This document shows, one piece after another, positions 1 through 12,164 of a stretch of DNA of 64,000 bases. Origin of the DNA: Aristolochia californica. Its lineage: Eukaryota; Streptophyta; Magnoliopsida; Piperales; Aristolochiaceae. A program made the position numbers and the translations under genes. A model generated the notes under the pieces. The model had not been told where the DNA came from, searched no databases, and was given only the letters and a program-made list of their open reading frames with translations. The DNA lies in assembly GCA_029961685.1 (NCBI GenBank), contig JARWKL010000016.1, positions 5,001 to 69,000 on the forward strand, given 5' to 3'. How positions within the stretch are numbered: position 1 is the first letter of the stretch; every line of letters starts with the position of its first letter.

Positions 1-196
1 TTATTTACCATCCAGCCATCATTGTATGGGCTTTGGACCTTCTCCTTGATCTATGGGCCTTGAACTCATCTGTCACATCTCTTGGATGTGTGGGTCCTTG
101 GTTTTATGGGCTTGGGCCCAACTTTCAACACACTTGGATATATGGGTCTTCCTTGGTCGTGTGGGCTCGGGCCCTATCTTCCAACAAGAAAAATAA
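1..196 (-). repeat. LTR fragment, truncated by window edge
   Basis: On the minus strand this begins TGTTGGAAGATAGGGCCC and repeats GGGC-rich phrases. The same phrases occur in the LTR at 60880-61277 and the pair at 26027-26478 / 35311-35765. A poly(A)/AAAT-rich tract follows at about 185-265. No coding sequence is seen. It is a partial or solo LTR of the window's common LTR family, cut by the window start. Confidence 0.6.
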
Positions 197-2737
197 AAAA
201 ATAAAAAAATAAAAAAGAGAAAAGAAAAAAGTGAAAGAAAAAAGAATAAAATAAAGAATAAAAGAAGATCTATGGGTTTTTTCATGAGTTTGTATTCAAG
301 TATTTCCAATCAATATCATTGCTTTTATTTTTGTGTTTAATTTGTTTAATTAAAAAAAGGGTTCTAAAAGTGCTCTTTGCATGTTGCTTTATTTTTCTAC
401 TCTAGCTTTTGGTGATTTAAGCTTGCAATATTTTGGCTTTAACTCTTTAGTTGCTTTGGAAATTAAGTACCACATTGATAGCACTTCATGTGGCCCTGCT
501 CCTTCTCCCATTGGTGCCTAGAGTTCTCCTTTTGGTATGTTAAGTTTCTATATTTGCATAATAGTAAAAAAAAACACTTTACTTGCAAATTATGTTACTT
601 TTTGGTTTCCGATAGTTGCATTGTTTTGCATTGATCAAATTTTTTAGTTATTTTATCACCAAATTGCTTCATAATTTCAGGTAGAACAAATGATACCAAT
701 AGGCCTACAACTAGAACTGGTTTGAGTGCTACTCGGTGGATCAACTACTCTTATTTTTGCATAAGTGTCTTTGTCATTGCCCGATTGACTATTGCATTTG
801 GAGCTACTTCTACTCCTACTTTTGGTGCTTTAGACACCCGTTTTTTTTTTAGTTTTGACTCTTCAACTATATTTTGTCAGTCAGTTTCCCCTTTTTTGGC
901 AGCACTCTATTTAGCACATCACCTTCTCTCTTTGGTGCTAGAAATTATCTTATGGTAAGTCCAATTCCTATATATATATAATTATTATTTTTTTTCCCAC
1001 ATAACAAGTTTTATTTGAAGATCCTATCTAACATTTCATTTCCTATAATCATATTGGAGGTCTAGCCCTCGATTCTTTTTTTCTAAAAAAAAGGTTAAAA
1101 TACACCCACATATGTAGGAGTGATAAAGATGACATATAATTATAATTATTCAAGTTGGTGTATGTTCTCATATGTCTTTTTTCTTTTGAATTATGTAGCC
1201 CTAAAGACATTATAATCATTGTAAACACCTTACCACAACTATAAATATAACCTCAAAGCATGTGGTAGAGCATTCAAGCCTCTTCCTCTTGGCTCAAATT
1301 CATCCTAACATCTCTCTCACCTTTCCTATTCTTTATTTCCTTTGGTTTCTTCTCTCCTGTCTCCCAAGAGCTAGAGTCCATCTCTTCTCTCTTTCCCTTG
1401 ATATCTCTTGTGTTGATGTGTTGGCCCTATAAACCAACAAAAAAATTTGCCCACATAACAAAATTTATTTGAAAATCCTAACATTTGATTTCCCATAGTC
1501 ATATTGGAGGTGAGGCCCTTGATTCTTTTTTTCTTTAGTTTTTGGTTGGACTCTTGATCTTGCTTTGATGGAACATGTGTTGATGAAAATTTATTGATTG
1601 CATTTACTTTCTTTTAGTAGTATAGATATTTAAATATTGTTACCAAATGCAACATCTTATGCAGTTCTTATTCTCATGTAGGCCGTGTGGAATGAGTTTT
1701 AAGACATTTTCTTGGGACAGATAATTTCTTGGGGGTTACCTTTCCTTGTTGATCTATGAGATCATCTTTTCTATGCTTGCGGATGTGTGCTGGATATGTT
1801 CGTCCAAATAAGCTTTTAGCTATATTTTTCTTGAGCTTATGTTCAGGTATTTGCCATTGAAAGTCATCCTTTTTTTCTTCTGTTTCATTTATTTAACTAA
1901 AAAAAGGTGTTAAGAAGTGCCCTTTACATGCGTACTTTATTTTTTATATTGTTTAACATGTGCTTTTTATAGCAACTTAAGCCATTCCTGGTAATATTGT
2001 TAGAAAGTCAAGAAAGCTTTGATCAGATGCCAGTTAATAGATAAATGGAAGAACTTAGACATTCTCCTTTTTGTTTTACAATGTGAGAGGTAGTCAAGAA
2101 AATGAATCTGCTTGAGGAATTTTTTTTCTATTACGGAGGTAAGCAATCGATATAGCAAGCTATTCATTCATTTTTTAGACGAAATAAAATCCAGGAAGCT
2201 TGATTGAGTTAAGAGAGAAACAATTAGGCTGTTGCAAGAAAACAGTTTTTTTTTTGGTTGACCTTGAGTTGTTGACATTGTACTTTTTTTAGTTTTACTA
2301 TTTGAGTTATTGATGGCAGACTAAGCAAATCCGACTGGTCATTTCATCATATCTTTTTTATATATCTTGCAATGAAAAGCTGACTAATAATACCCCAAAC
2401 CACACATCTACTAACACTCAACACCATATACATCCTCTTTTTCAGTCTTCTCATACTCAATATAAACAGAATTTCTACAAAATGACAAAAATTATATAGC
2501 GAGAAATTAATTTCTTTATTCCCTTTCACACAAGCTTCTTAACACACACTTCTTCGAAACAACTAATGAAGAAGCAAAAAAAATTTACATGTATTTTATA
2601 TCCATCCCCATGTACACATTGATAACGGAATTTTAGCAATGTGATAAAAACCACGCAGCTAGTATATGCTGTTTTAGTTTCTTTATTCACAAGCCTCAGC
2701 AACAGAGATGTTATTCAAAAGCTGAAGGACCCCAGCC
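197..2737. other. Intergenic, AT-rich, with diverged repeats
   Basis: No gene is supported. An A/AAAT simple tract lies near 185-265. Two imperfect segmental repeats are visible. About 284-410 resembles 1835-1960, sharing the order AAAAAAAGG, AAG-TGC, TTTAC/TTGCATG and TTTATTTTT. About 996-1085 resembles 1449-1535, sharing CCCACATAACAA, CATATTGGAGGT and GATTCTTTTTTTCT. A TATA-like motif (CTATAAATAT, about 1240) followed by a CT-rich stretch lies between the second pair and looks like LTR-promoter debris. The 3' UTR of the minus-strand xylanase should lie just below 2738. Confidence 0.5.
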
Positions 2738-3856
2738 TCACTGTAGCTTAATTTCCACTGTCAACGGGCCCTCTCCCTTATCAACCATAAATTTCTGAGA
2801 GAATTTCTTTTTGTGCACCATAATTTCCACTTCATATGTGCCATGGAAACCTCTAAATCCAAACTCTCCTTTGTCATCGACATGCCCATGAGCATGTGAC
2901 AACCACTCTTGCTTAAGGGCTAAATATCTCTTACCAGCTTCATTAACACTTCCTTCTGCATCAACTAAGTGCGCATTATCTCGGCTCATAAATAACTCCC
3001 AGAATCCCCAGAGCATGACACCCTCTATTGCAGGATGTGCGAAGGCCTCCCGAAGCATTACCTCCAGGTCATCAGCTCTAACATACTCATTGACTGAAGA
3101 TACATCTAGTTCAGTGAACCATAAAGGAAGGCCTAGCGTGCCCAACTTATCTAGTGCAGAACAGACAACTGACCCCACAGGACTATCAATATGCCCTTGT
3201 ATGCCAACTCCACTAACTGGAGCACCCTGTGCCTGCAAATCAAGAATATGTCTAACATACTTCTCAGGGGAAGACCTGGTGTCACATCCATCCTCGACAT
3301 GGTAATCATTCACAAAAAGCGTAACATCAGGATCCAGTTGATGAGCAGTTTTGAACATAGAGACTCTTATATCTTTCCCCAATCTGTCCTGATAGAAAGA
3401 CCCATGAAGCATCTCATTGTTCACATCATAATGTCTGAATTTCCCTTTGTACCTTGTTAGAAGTCCAGACAAACGATTTTGGACAGCTGCCATTAAATCA
3501 GTTTTGTTCAATGAGCGAACCCATGACTGGATGGTGTATTCAACTTCCCAAAATATGCAATGGCCTCTGGCCTCTATGTTATGGCTCTTACACAAATCCA
3601 GGAGTGCATCTGCATCCTGGTAATTGAGGTTGCCTTGTTGAGGTTCAGTCCAAGGCCACTTAAGCTCATTTCCAAATACAGACCAATTGAAATTGTCCAC
3701 AAATAATTTAACGAAGTCTTCATTATCTATGTTTGTCCTACTGATACAGGATCCAAAAGGGAAGCTATTCTGGGTTTGTTGTACTTTCACAAATGTCGGA
3801 AGCAAACCACTACTATCCAATCCTGTAAACTTAAGAACTACATCTCTTCTTCTAAC
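2738..3856 (-). CDS. XYN1: Xylanase exon 8: GH10 catalytic domain
   Basis: The acceptor is TTATCAG at 3857-3863, read on minus. The exon opens with VRRRDVVLKFTG, the linker typical just before GH10 in plant xylanases. It holds the whole catalytic barrel, including both catalytic glutamates, GHCIFWE, NDYHVEDG, GIQGHID and WGFWELFMSR. A short beta-rich tail follows (HGTYEVEIMV) and a TAG stop. Confidence 0.93.
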   Translation of the reverse strand, partial: VRRRDVVLKFTGLDSSGLLPTFVKVQQTQNSFPFGSCISRTNIDNEDFVKLFVDNFNWSVFGNELKWPWTEPQQGNLNYQDADALLDLCKSHNIEARGHCIFWEVEYTIQSWVRSLNKTDLMAAVQNRLSGLLTRYKGKFRHYDVNNEMLHGSFYQDRLGKDIRVSMFKTAHQLDPDVTLFVNDYHVEDGCDTRSSPEKYVRHILDLQAQGAPVSGVGIQGHIDSPVGSVVCSALDKLGTLGLPLWFTELDVSSVNEYVRADDLEVMLREAFAHPAIEGVMLWGFWELFMSRDNAHLVDAEGSVNEAGKRYLALKQEWLSHAHGHVDDKGEFGFRGFHGTYEVEIMVHKKKFSQKFMVDKGEGPLTVEIKLQ

Positions 3857-6800
3857 CTGATAACCAGCCAGAGAAACAGTTTCAGATAGGAGATTAAGGA
3901 ATGTAAGGTCAATCCATCAGAAATTTAAAAATGAAGAGAGAAAAGCAACTATCAGCATGCAAACATACTGGTGACGCATAGCCTGTTAATGTGAGAAGTT
4001 TATACTGAAGACCCTGGCATGAATGCCGAAGTTACTGTAAATCTTCAAACTGTAGTCATTTCTTCCAAAATTCAATGTGGAATTTATTTGCCTCAATAAG
4101 ATGTCTAAGATTATTTTGCCTGAAAAACACCTATTTCTTTTACAAATATACAAGTTAACAAATAAATTAATTAAGTACCTTATCTGTCTGTTTCTTTAAA
4201 AGCTTGAATCTCGCTTGCCTGTTCGCAGGAAATATCTGAAGCCCTGCGATCATTAAATCAACTCCTGCTGAGGGACCTTGAACATACACCATAACTTTGG
4301 AAGGCTGCTTCTCTATTCTAAATGAACCCCCAATTTCATGCCATGTATCATCACTAATTTCTATTTGCCCTCCATTGATCCATTGGCTATCAACACCAAG
4401 TGCAACATTAACATTCTGTGGACCACTTGTTGTTGAACTTACACGAACCCATGCAGACACTTGGTATGTCAAAAATAACTTTATTTTGTCTGTAATCATC
4501 TGAGCTGGGCCCATCCATGTTTGGCTACGATTAGTGACAAGAATGTAGCGGCCACTTAGAGGCTCATGGGGCCCAAGAGAGTCTACAGCCATTGGAGGAA
4601 GCACACGTGGAGAACCTTTAGCAACACTTAGAGCACATTGACCAAGAGAGAACCACCCATCCAGGTTATCAGATACACTGCTGTTCTGAATTATATTAAC
4701 TCCAAATGCAACATTCTGCAGATACAAGGTAGTGTTTCAGAATAACAAAAGGTTTCAAGAGCTAACATGACACAGAAATTTTTATATGACATACAGATAG
4801 TATTTTATGATTCACTAACCTCAATCACAGGTGGTGGTGATGGAGGGACTTTTGCCGCATGTTTCACTACCAAACTGTTGACAAGGATATCTGTACCAGC
4901 AGGAGGGCCCTCAAGGTAAATGACAACACTAGATGGTGTCCCATTCAGAAGGAACTTCCCTTGCAACTGGACCCACTCCTTATCTGAGGCCTGCGAACTG
5001 TATGGAACATAGTGAAGTGCAACAAAATAGATCTCTGAGCAATGAAGAAACATAAGAAATAGTATTCTATTCTTCAGGAGATTTCAGTAAAATTTATTAT
5101 TCTGTTTCTTCTTTTTCACCGTTAATATGGGAAAATATAAAAGAGAAAAATACAGTAAATACTATGAGAAATGTGAACATAGCAGTTTATAGTGAAGCTG
5201 TACTCATGTCTTCTCTTCAATAAAGAGTGTCTGTTACAAAATAACTTGAACAATTGAAAACTGGTCTACCTGAAATTGCTACTATATGTTTTTATCTGCA
5301 TGTTTTTTGTGCACCTGCACATGCTTTTGTAAAAATATGAAACTATCATATTCCGAATGAGGATTAATTCTTTCCTTTTCAATTTATTTTCAGATCACTG
5401 TGGAATGGATTGACAGAGAAGATAAGGAAGGCAACTAACTAAATTAGGCCCCCCACCCTTCAATCTCTTGTTGTTAAGGGAGGTCTCCCTTTTTTTGTGC
5501 ACCTGCACATGCTTTTGTAAAAATATGAAACTATCATATTCCGAATGAGGATTAATTCTTTCTTTTTCAATTTATTTTCAGATCACTGTGGAATGGATTG
5601 ACAGAGAAGATAAGGAAGGCAACTAACTAAATTAGGCCCCCCACCCTTCAATCTCTTGTTGTTAAGGGAGGTCTTCCTTTTCTTTGAAATAAAATTATCA
5701 ACATTTAAAAAAAAACAGGAAGGCAACTAACACATGATATGAACCTGAAGAGGTATATACCACAACATTTAGGAAGGAAAGGATACTCACTGGGCAATGC
5801 TTATGTATTGTTCTCTTTTGTTTTGTGCCTGGACCCACAAAGTTGCCCGTATGTCAGCTGTACTATTTGTTCCCCCAAATATCCGTACTACAGCTGTAAC
5901 CTCATATGCAAGCTTTCGCTGTACTCTGTCAGTGATTTCCTGCTGAATGCCATTCCAGCTTTGAGTTCGTTCTGTTGCAGAAGCAAAGTACTGTCCATTT
6001 AGTGGAAGTATTTTCCCATCTCCCAAAGTGTCATGTAGAGCAATTTTGCAGCCTCGGCCAGCCCAATTTTTAAGCCCATCATCAAATTTAGGATTCAGTA
6101 TGATATTTTCATCTCCATCAGCAACACAAGCTAATTTTTCATCCTTCAAGATAAAAGAATGTAAACAATTGATTTCAGTGAGAAAATAAAGAAAGTGCTT
6201 GAAACAGTGTCTCAAGGAGAGAAAAGACTCAAGAAGACTGAATTTGATGCAACAATAAGGAAGACACTCCAAGTATGCAATCAAATCAATGGAAGAAAGG
6301 AGAAAGAAATACCCTGCATTCTTTAGTGCTTGAAGAAGTGACTACGACAAAATCTATAAGAAGGTCTACACCTGGAGAAGGTCCTTCCAAATAAAACACC
6401 ACACGATCGGGCATACTTTCTAATGAAAAATTTCCCTCCAACTTCTCCCAGCGGTCGTTGTGTGCCAAGGCACTACAAGAACCCCCCATTATGTTCAATA
6501 AGTATTCTTTGCAAGACTAAAATCTATCAAAATCTAATGCAAAATTAGCATCCAGCTGGATGTTATTCCGAGATACTCCACCGCTGCTACTCATACATTA
6601 AAACAAAGAAGAGGAAGAGGACCAATTACCTTCCAACAAACAAATAGTTAGTTTCTGAATTCAGGTACTCCAGCTTCAGTGTTGCTTGGACTCCTGCAGG
6701 TTCATGAAGATTAGGACCCCATACTCTTATGTAGGCTGAGACAGTGTAAGCTGATCCTGGCGATATTCTGGCTGTAATGTCTTGTTCCAAGCCTTGCCAG

Positions 6801-8241
6801 CTCTCTGTGCGGTTTGAAATGACAGCAAAGTTTTCCCCAGTATTTGCTTTTACACCATAGAGATGAGAAGCCTCCCCAGAGACCACATACCCATTGCAAC
6901 AATTGGGTTTCCAGGAATGAAGTCCGTCTGCAAAGTCATGATTTAGGATAATGTTTGCTGCATTTTCTCTCGTAACTTTCATCATTTCCCCTGTTTTCTC
7001 CTGCGAAAAGGAATAGGACAAGTATTTTCCCATCCCATCACAGAGACTAGGTTCTTAAATGGGAAATTTAAAAGAAAGAAACTACCAATGGCATGAAAAA
7101 ATTCCAATTTAAGAGACTCCAAATATGCCACAAATCAAAAGATCCAGAAGTCATGCAATAGAAGTTTCTGATTCAAGGGTGAAACTAATTTTTTTTTTTC
7201 AGGTTAGTTTTTTTATATTAAAAACCAACCAAAGCTTCTCATGTTTGTTCTCAACGAGTATGAACATAAAACCTGACATTAGTTAACAATAAGATACCAT
7301 TTTATGTAACCATTACTCTATAAGACAGAGGTTTCATATGACTAAAGTGCAAAAACAATACCGGAAATCCTTCATTATGGGTCTTGCCAACTCTATAGCA
7401 TTTGATTTTAGGAAGCTCAGATGATTATCAGGACAGCATTATATGTAATTAATAAACATGCAATTATCCAGATACAGATCAATAATGTTTGCACAGGTAT
7501 GCGTGTTTAGTACATTGCTCTCTATTACCATATTATATGCTCGTCCATGATCACTCGTTCACAGTTTTTTCCCTTTCATCAACTCTGAACATTAACAAAA
7601 TACTACTTCATATTTTGCTAGTTGCTTAAACATAGAGCCCTTTACAGAATGTTTTCCGGTATTCAGTCATTTAAAGTTTAAGCTGCCAAAACTTACCACG
7701 GATAATTCCCCCACTAAGCATCAGATAGCGCCACATTGACCACATTATATCTAAAACTAAAAATTGAACAGTGCATAGACCATTTTAACAAGGAGATGAG
7801 AAACCAAAAGAAGTACTCATTCCTGCACATTGCGCACAAAATTTGGAGTGGGAGCAGGCAGGGAGGAAGAGAAGAAGAATGAAATAAGTTTTTGTGTTAG
7901 CAGTGAATAGAAAGACCACTAGAACGAAAGCACATGGAAGAAGATCCCTCGTCCTCAGACTTATTAGAACAGCAAAGTTTTAAGAAGCGACATTGGAAAT
8001 ATGTCATACCTTAATGTCACCATTGGAACTATTCCCGCATTGCTGGTTCTCCATTGGTTCTTTAGAACTCTACAAGAATAAAACAAAAGAAACCCACGTT
8101 ATTATATGAAATCTACACTGCTTTTCTGCAATGCATCCGCAACAAACTAGAAAAAAAAACAAAAATGGGTACCTTAGAATCTGCTCTGTAATGGGTGTGG
8201 GAGGCTGGAGATTTGAAGCAGGAATGCCAGGACCTCCTCAT
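2738..8241 (-). CDS. XYN1: Endo-1,4-beta-xylanase, three CBM22 modules plus GH10
   Basis: Hydrolyses internal beta-1,4-xylosidic bonds of cell-wall xylan. Eight exons on the minus strand join in frame (2847 nt, 948 residues): 8241-8173, 8069-8010, 7000-6630, 6472-6313, 6143-5791, 4997-4820, 4715-4179, 3856-2738. All junctions are GT-AG. Residues of about 57-205, 230-380 and 397-545 form three CBM22-like carbohydrate-binding modules, each with an NIILN/NIIQN start and a GPxxGVDLL-type end. GH10 covers about residues 600-870. The acid/base Glu is 724 (YDVNNEM) and the nucleophile Glu is 825 (WFTELDV). The start chosen is MRRSW at 8241, because exons 1 and 2 stay open and in phase. No clear signal peptide is seen, as is common in this plant family. 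No stops or frameshifts. The architecture matches Arabidopsis XYN1 and its close paralogue XYN2; the symbol is a best guess between them. Confidence 0.9.
4179..4715 (-). CDS. XYN1: Xylanase exon 7: third CBM22 module
   Basis: One 537-nt exon, phase 0 at both ends, holds a complete CBM22 (NVAFGVNIIQN start, WMGPAQMITDKIK, GPSAGVDLMIAGLQIFP). It ends at KKQTDK, spliced directly to VRRRDVVLK of exon 8. Modules 1 and 2 are each split over two exons, but this one is not. Confidence 0.88.
4820..6143 (-). CDS. XYN1: Xylanase exons 5-6: second CBM22 module
   Basis: Exon 5 (6143-5791) carries GDENIILNPKFDDGLKNWAGRGCK through to REQYISIA. Exon 6 (4997-4820) continues at SQASDKEWVQLQGKF and ends at PPPVIE. 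For exon 6 the acceptor CATACAG is chosen over GCAG seven bases downstream, because only the former keeps frame with the phase-2 donor of exon 5. The intron between them holds a 188-bp tandem duplication. Confidence 0.85.
5303..5678. repeat. 188-bp tandem duplication in xylanase intron 5
   Basis: Two almost identical copies, 5303-5490 and 5491-5678, both start with a T-run plus GTGCACCTGCACATGC. Both end with GTTAAGGGAGGTCT(C/T)CCT. Only a few substitutions separate them, so the duplication is recent. It lies wholly in the intron between exons 5 and 6. Confidence 0.9.
6313..7000 (-). CDS. XYN1: Xylanase exons 3-4: first CBM22 module
   Basis: Exon 3 (7000-6630) carries AANIILNHDFADGLHSWKPNCC and ends LFVG plus two bases. 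Exon 4 (6472-6313) continues SALAHNDRWEKLEGNF to GPSPGVDLLIDFVVV. The donor of exon 4 is placed after AGG at 6313 because that keeps phase 0 with exon 5. Same fold and order as the other two modules. Confidence 0.85.
8010..8241 (-). CDS. XYN1: Xylanase exons 1-2: N-terminal region
   Basis: Exon 1 (8241-8173) encodes MRRSWHSCFKSPASHTHYR and four more residues. Exon 2 (8069-8010) encodes 20 polar residues including MENQQCGN. Both introns are GT-AG and phase 0. The region is basic and low in hydrophobicity, so no signal peptide is predicted. The ATG inside exon 2 is an alternative start giving a protein 28 residues shorter. Confidence 0.7.
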
Positions 8242-11200
8242 TATATCATGCACCGGAAGAACTACAATTTCCAGTAAGGTTTACGAAAAGCGCGGGAGCA
8301 AGCAACAAACCAACAGATCTTCTGAGAATTGCAATTCATGCCAAGCGAGTGCCTTCAGTTTTGGACTTGGGTAATCCATTATCTTATGCCTATAACTACC
8401 TGCAAATATAAAATAGTCTCACTTTTGGGTCCCCATGCCTATATTCTTCGGTTGCTTAAACTTTCCTTGAAACTGTGGGAACCTTACCTTTCCTTTGACA
8501 TGATTCAAGACTTGAATTGCAATAAAAGCCTTTCATTGGTGGAAAAGAAGATCCTCTGTCACTCTTGCACCCTTTATTGTGAGACTGTGACCCCCCACTA
8601 TTTTCTTTGATCCAGTGGTATTATAAAATATTACAACCTCAAAGGAAGATTTCCACGAGATTAACTATTAAATGATGCTTAATTTTCAATAAGAGCACTA
8701 CTAGTGAAAAGATGAAATATGTATGGTATGGTTGTGTAAATGTTTTGCTTATATTATTCGGCATTTCTGAAGTTTATATTTTAAGGAAAAGAAGAAGTTG
8801 CTCCAGTTTCACAGACGGCTGGGAAATCTTTTTTCTACAACGCATATAAATAATAACTTTTTGTTTTTTTACTATCATTTTGTATGAAAGCAAGAAGGAA
8901 AAAAAAAAATCCCAAAGATGAAGTTGTTACGGTGGTGTAGGAATTAGGAACGGAATCTTGTAATTCAATGCTGCATACTTATGTTTGGGTTATGTATTGT
9001 CAGGAAGAAGTTATGAAGGAAGCTTCCTTTCCTTATGTGACAAATGTGATGCCTCACGGTTCAGTAGCCATTAACTGACTGTTGTACCAGGCACAGCCGC
9101 GTGAGCCACGAGTTCAAGCAGTTTTCGACATCAGCAGAGACACGAGCAGTAGAGCGGGTGCGAACCAACTCTCGCATTTGGTAAGAGACAAAATGGCCGA
9201 ACGGGAGAAATGACAAAAAAAGTGAGATTGTCCGAAATTGAAAACTGGAACTTTCACTGCCAATTAATTCCATTGCGGGATTGCTCAGCTCAACGCGGAG
9301 AATGGGCAAACAGTCGCGATCTAACGTAACGCCAACTTGAAACTAGAAAACAGTTTTGATACGTATTGGAGAAGCCACAAATTTAGTTGAATTCGCCAAT
9401 CAAGTTCTCAGACAAATGATTTTTCGAACTGCCCATTTTAGATAATAAAGACCATGTTCAAGCTCACTAACAGCAGGTACGAATCGGATTTGGATTGGAT
9501 TCAAGTTAGTCTGTTTTACTTAAACAACACTTTCTGAACCTTTTAATCCCTATACAGAATGGGTAAGAAGTAATGTCATCATCTATTTGGGTTATTCAAA
9601 ACCTATTATTCTATTACCTATTTATTTATGCGGTTACTACCTGCAAGAATCAAGCATGGTTCCCAAACCGGCGAGGTTACACAAGTCCAAACCCATATAG
9701 GGATTTTTTAGCAGCAAACTAAGATGTGCACAAGCGTAGACCCTCAAGGAATTGTCAACACATTTGTGCAATTTGGGACTCATTGAAATCAACAATTAGG
9801 TACCACTTACCTAGACCCAAAAACTGATTTATAGCAGTGCTCTCTTACACAAGGACTTGTAGCACTCTCGGCTTTCTAGCTTAGATTCACACAAGAATTT
9901 TCATAGCAGCAAACCAAACTAATGTAACTGCCTAGAGCCACTCTTAGGCTTATCAATGAAAAATAGACTCACCAACCTAGACCTACAAAGGCTTTACCAA
10001 CTATCTACTAGACTTGAAAGTCAAAACTCTGCTAGAATTTTTAGCCCCTTAGTCGTAGCTTCAACATCTTTCTCATGATTGAATTGAGAAAAGGTCTTTC
10101 CTATAAAAGGTTTGACCTAACACATGCAAATTTTACTTGTATATAATTTAGAACACATACAACGACTCTCAATAGGTAGATTTCATAATATAAATTCAAA
10201 AAAATATTACACCCCTCCAATATGACCCCCAAAGTGATGAGCAGTTCAAGAAATGCAAATTTGATTATTTTCAAAATTCAAACTCACTTGACAAACCCGA
10301 ATAAAGATTTTACCTTAAGCTCAATAAGTAAACACCCCAAAGCAAAGTTTGTTTTTGAAAAGAATAGCCCAAAATGTTTTGTTTGAACTACCAAAATGAT
10401 TTTAAAGTCCAAGGCACAATTTCGGTTAGAAATAATTATAAATTATTAAATATTTAAAAATAAGAGTTCTATGGTGCTTTTGTTTTTTTTTAGAGTCGAC
10501 ATTCTACACTCAAGAGTAGTTTCTGGATGATTACAAATGGCTTTATAATCCCAACACAAATTAAAACATAAAACAACCAATTATCAAAAAATAAGAGTTG
10601 TAAGTTGTTGAAGACATCAAAATCTGCTAAATCATAACATGATTTAAATTCAAGGTTCAAATAGGTAATGAAATCTGATTTGACATTCACTAGGATCAAT
10701 TTTAGCAAGAATCTAGGGTAAGGCATACAAAATAAAAGCTATCATACATTTAGCTTTTTGGAAAACTTATGGATTGGACTTCTAAACCCCCAAATCAACA
10801 TCCAAAAATTGATTTTTAAGCATGGGGATGCTTTGAAAATAGTCGTGATCACTTTAATGAGCTTCTATAATGAAATGAAGCATAGAATCAATTTAAAAAA
10901 AATCTAATTTTATAAAAAAAAAATCGTCAGGTTTTAAAATGAAATTTTTTCCCTAGTAAAATCAATCAAATATTTGATTAAAATCATAAAAATGATTAAA
11001 ACCAACGTATACCATTCAACATTTGTGTGTTCTATCAATTGGGGGGTCTAGATGATTTCTGCATTTGGGCATTTGAATGGTTTGTCTTTGTCTTCCAACC
11101 TTTCTCAACGGGGGGGCATTCAAACAATCGTTTGAGCAATCAAATGGTCTATTCTTTAGCCCTGAATTGGGTTTTAAATGTCAACTAAACCATCTTAATA

Positions 11201-11446
11201 CACCGTATTAGTTTTCAAGTATTTATTATCATCAAATTTTTAGTGGAATGGGATTTGAGACCAATATTCTTCCAACCCCTTTTGGATAGGTTCATCCCTT
11301 GATCTATCCTATCTTTACCTCTTATCTTAGACCTAATGTACCTCCATTACTCAAGAATTTCTAAAGTTGTCAACAGTATTTGAATGAATCATAATAAACT
11401 ATTTCATTTATCGTTTAGTTTATACATAAGTTATTTGGTACACTAT
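8242..11446. other. Intergenic; xylanase upstream region
   Basis: This is the 5' flank of the minus-strand xylanase and the space up to the first TIR element. Short ORFs here (for example 8329-8610, 9061-9309 and 10490-10726) have no recognisable domain or splice context. The DNA from 10100 is strongly AT-rich. I see no convincing TATA box placed relative to the xylanase start. Confidence 0.5.
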
Positions 11447-11679
11447 GGGGGGGGGGGGGGGGGTTAGTCAACTTGAAGATGAAGATGAAGATCAGCCGCA
11501 TTACTCAGTTCAGGAGATGAACTCATTAGTGGAGCGCCAGACTTCATGTCATCTGGATGCTGGAGATGAAGCGGAACATCATCTCCACGTTATAAAAAAT
11601 GGAATCTGGTTTTCGACCGTTTTTGCCAATCATTCGGATGAAGGAAACGTCGGGGTTCGAACCCTTGACATTTTTTTTC

Positions 11680-11995
11680 CCTCTCTCACTCTCTTCTCAT
11701 TTTCATTTTTTCTCCCTCTCTCCCGTACCCACCCCCTCTCTCGTCTCCCTGCGCCCCCGACTTCTCTACTCCCTCTCTTCTCTCGGACTCGCTCTCCGGC
11801 CTCCGTCTCTCGGTCTTCTCCTCTTCATTTTGTTCGTCGTCTCCCTCTCTTATCTCGGACTCGCTCTCTTGTCTCCCTCTCTCGCTTCTCCTTCTCTCTT
11901 ATCCCTCTCAGCCTCCCTTTCTTCTCTCTCTTCTCCCTCTCTTCTCCCTTTCAGCCTCCCACTCTCTTCTGTCTCTCTCTCGGGTTCTCTTTTCC
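11680..11995 (+). repeat. CT-rich low-complexity tract inside TIR copy 1
   Basis: About 300 bases of CTCTCTC/CCCTCTC with interspersed CGGACTCGCTCTC phrases. The two overlapping ORFs here encode Ser/Leu/Pro-rich low-complexity sequence and are not credible genes. TIR copy 3 has an equivalent tract at 50870-51100. Copy 2 has it on the opposite strand at 22455-22620, as expected from its inverted orientation. Confidence 0.75.
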
Positions 11996-12164
11996 TCCAA
12001 AATACCTTCCGATTTTGTTCGATTTACCCCATTTTGATTTTGATTTTCTTCGATTTTGATATTTGGGCATCAATTGCTTAATTTCTACTTCGATTAGGCG
12101 TCAATTTCACCATTTGACTTCGATTTCACCCTTCGACTTCGATTTTCCCCAAATTTCAGAAGGT

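Noticed and set aside
3015..3460. Plus-strand ORFs opposite the GH10 exon
   Set aside because: Antisense shadows of a well-supported catalytic domain.
8329..8610. 93-residue plus-strand ORF upstream of the xylanase
   Set aside because: No family resemblance; divergent position alone is not evidence of a gene.
11447..11463. Run of 17 G as a G-quadruplex or regulatory site
   Set aside because: It is the expanded G-run of the element terminus (6-7 G in the other copies); a single run without spaced G-tracts is weak evidence for function.
11445..12081. Two overlapping plus-strand ORFs of 204 and 160 residues
   Set aside because: They read through a G-run and a CT-rich tract in overlapping frames; the products are low complexity and lie inside a TIR element.
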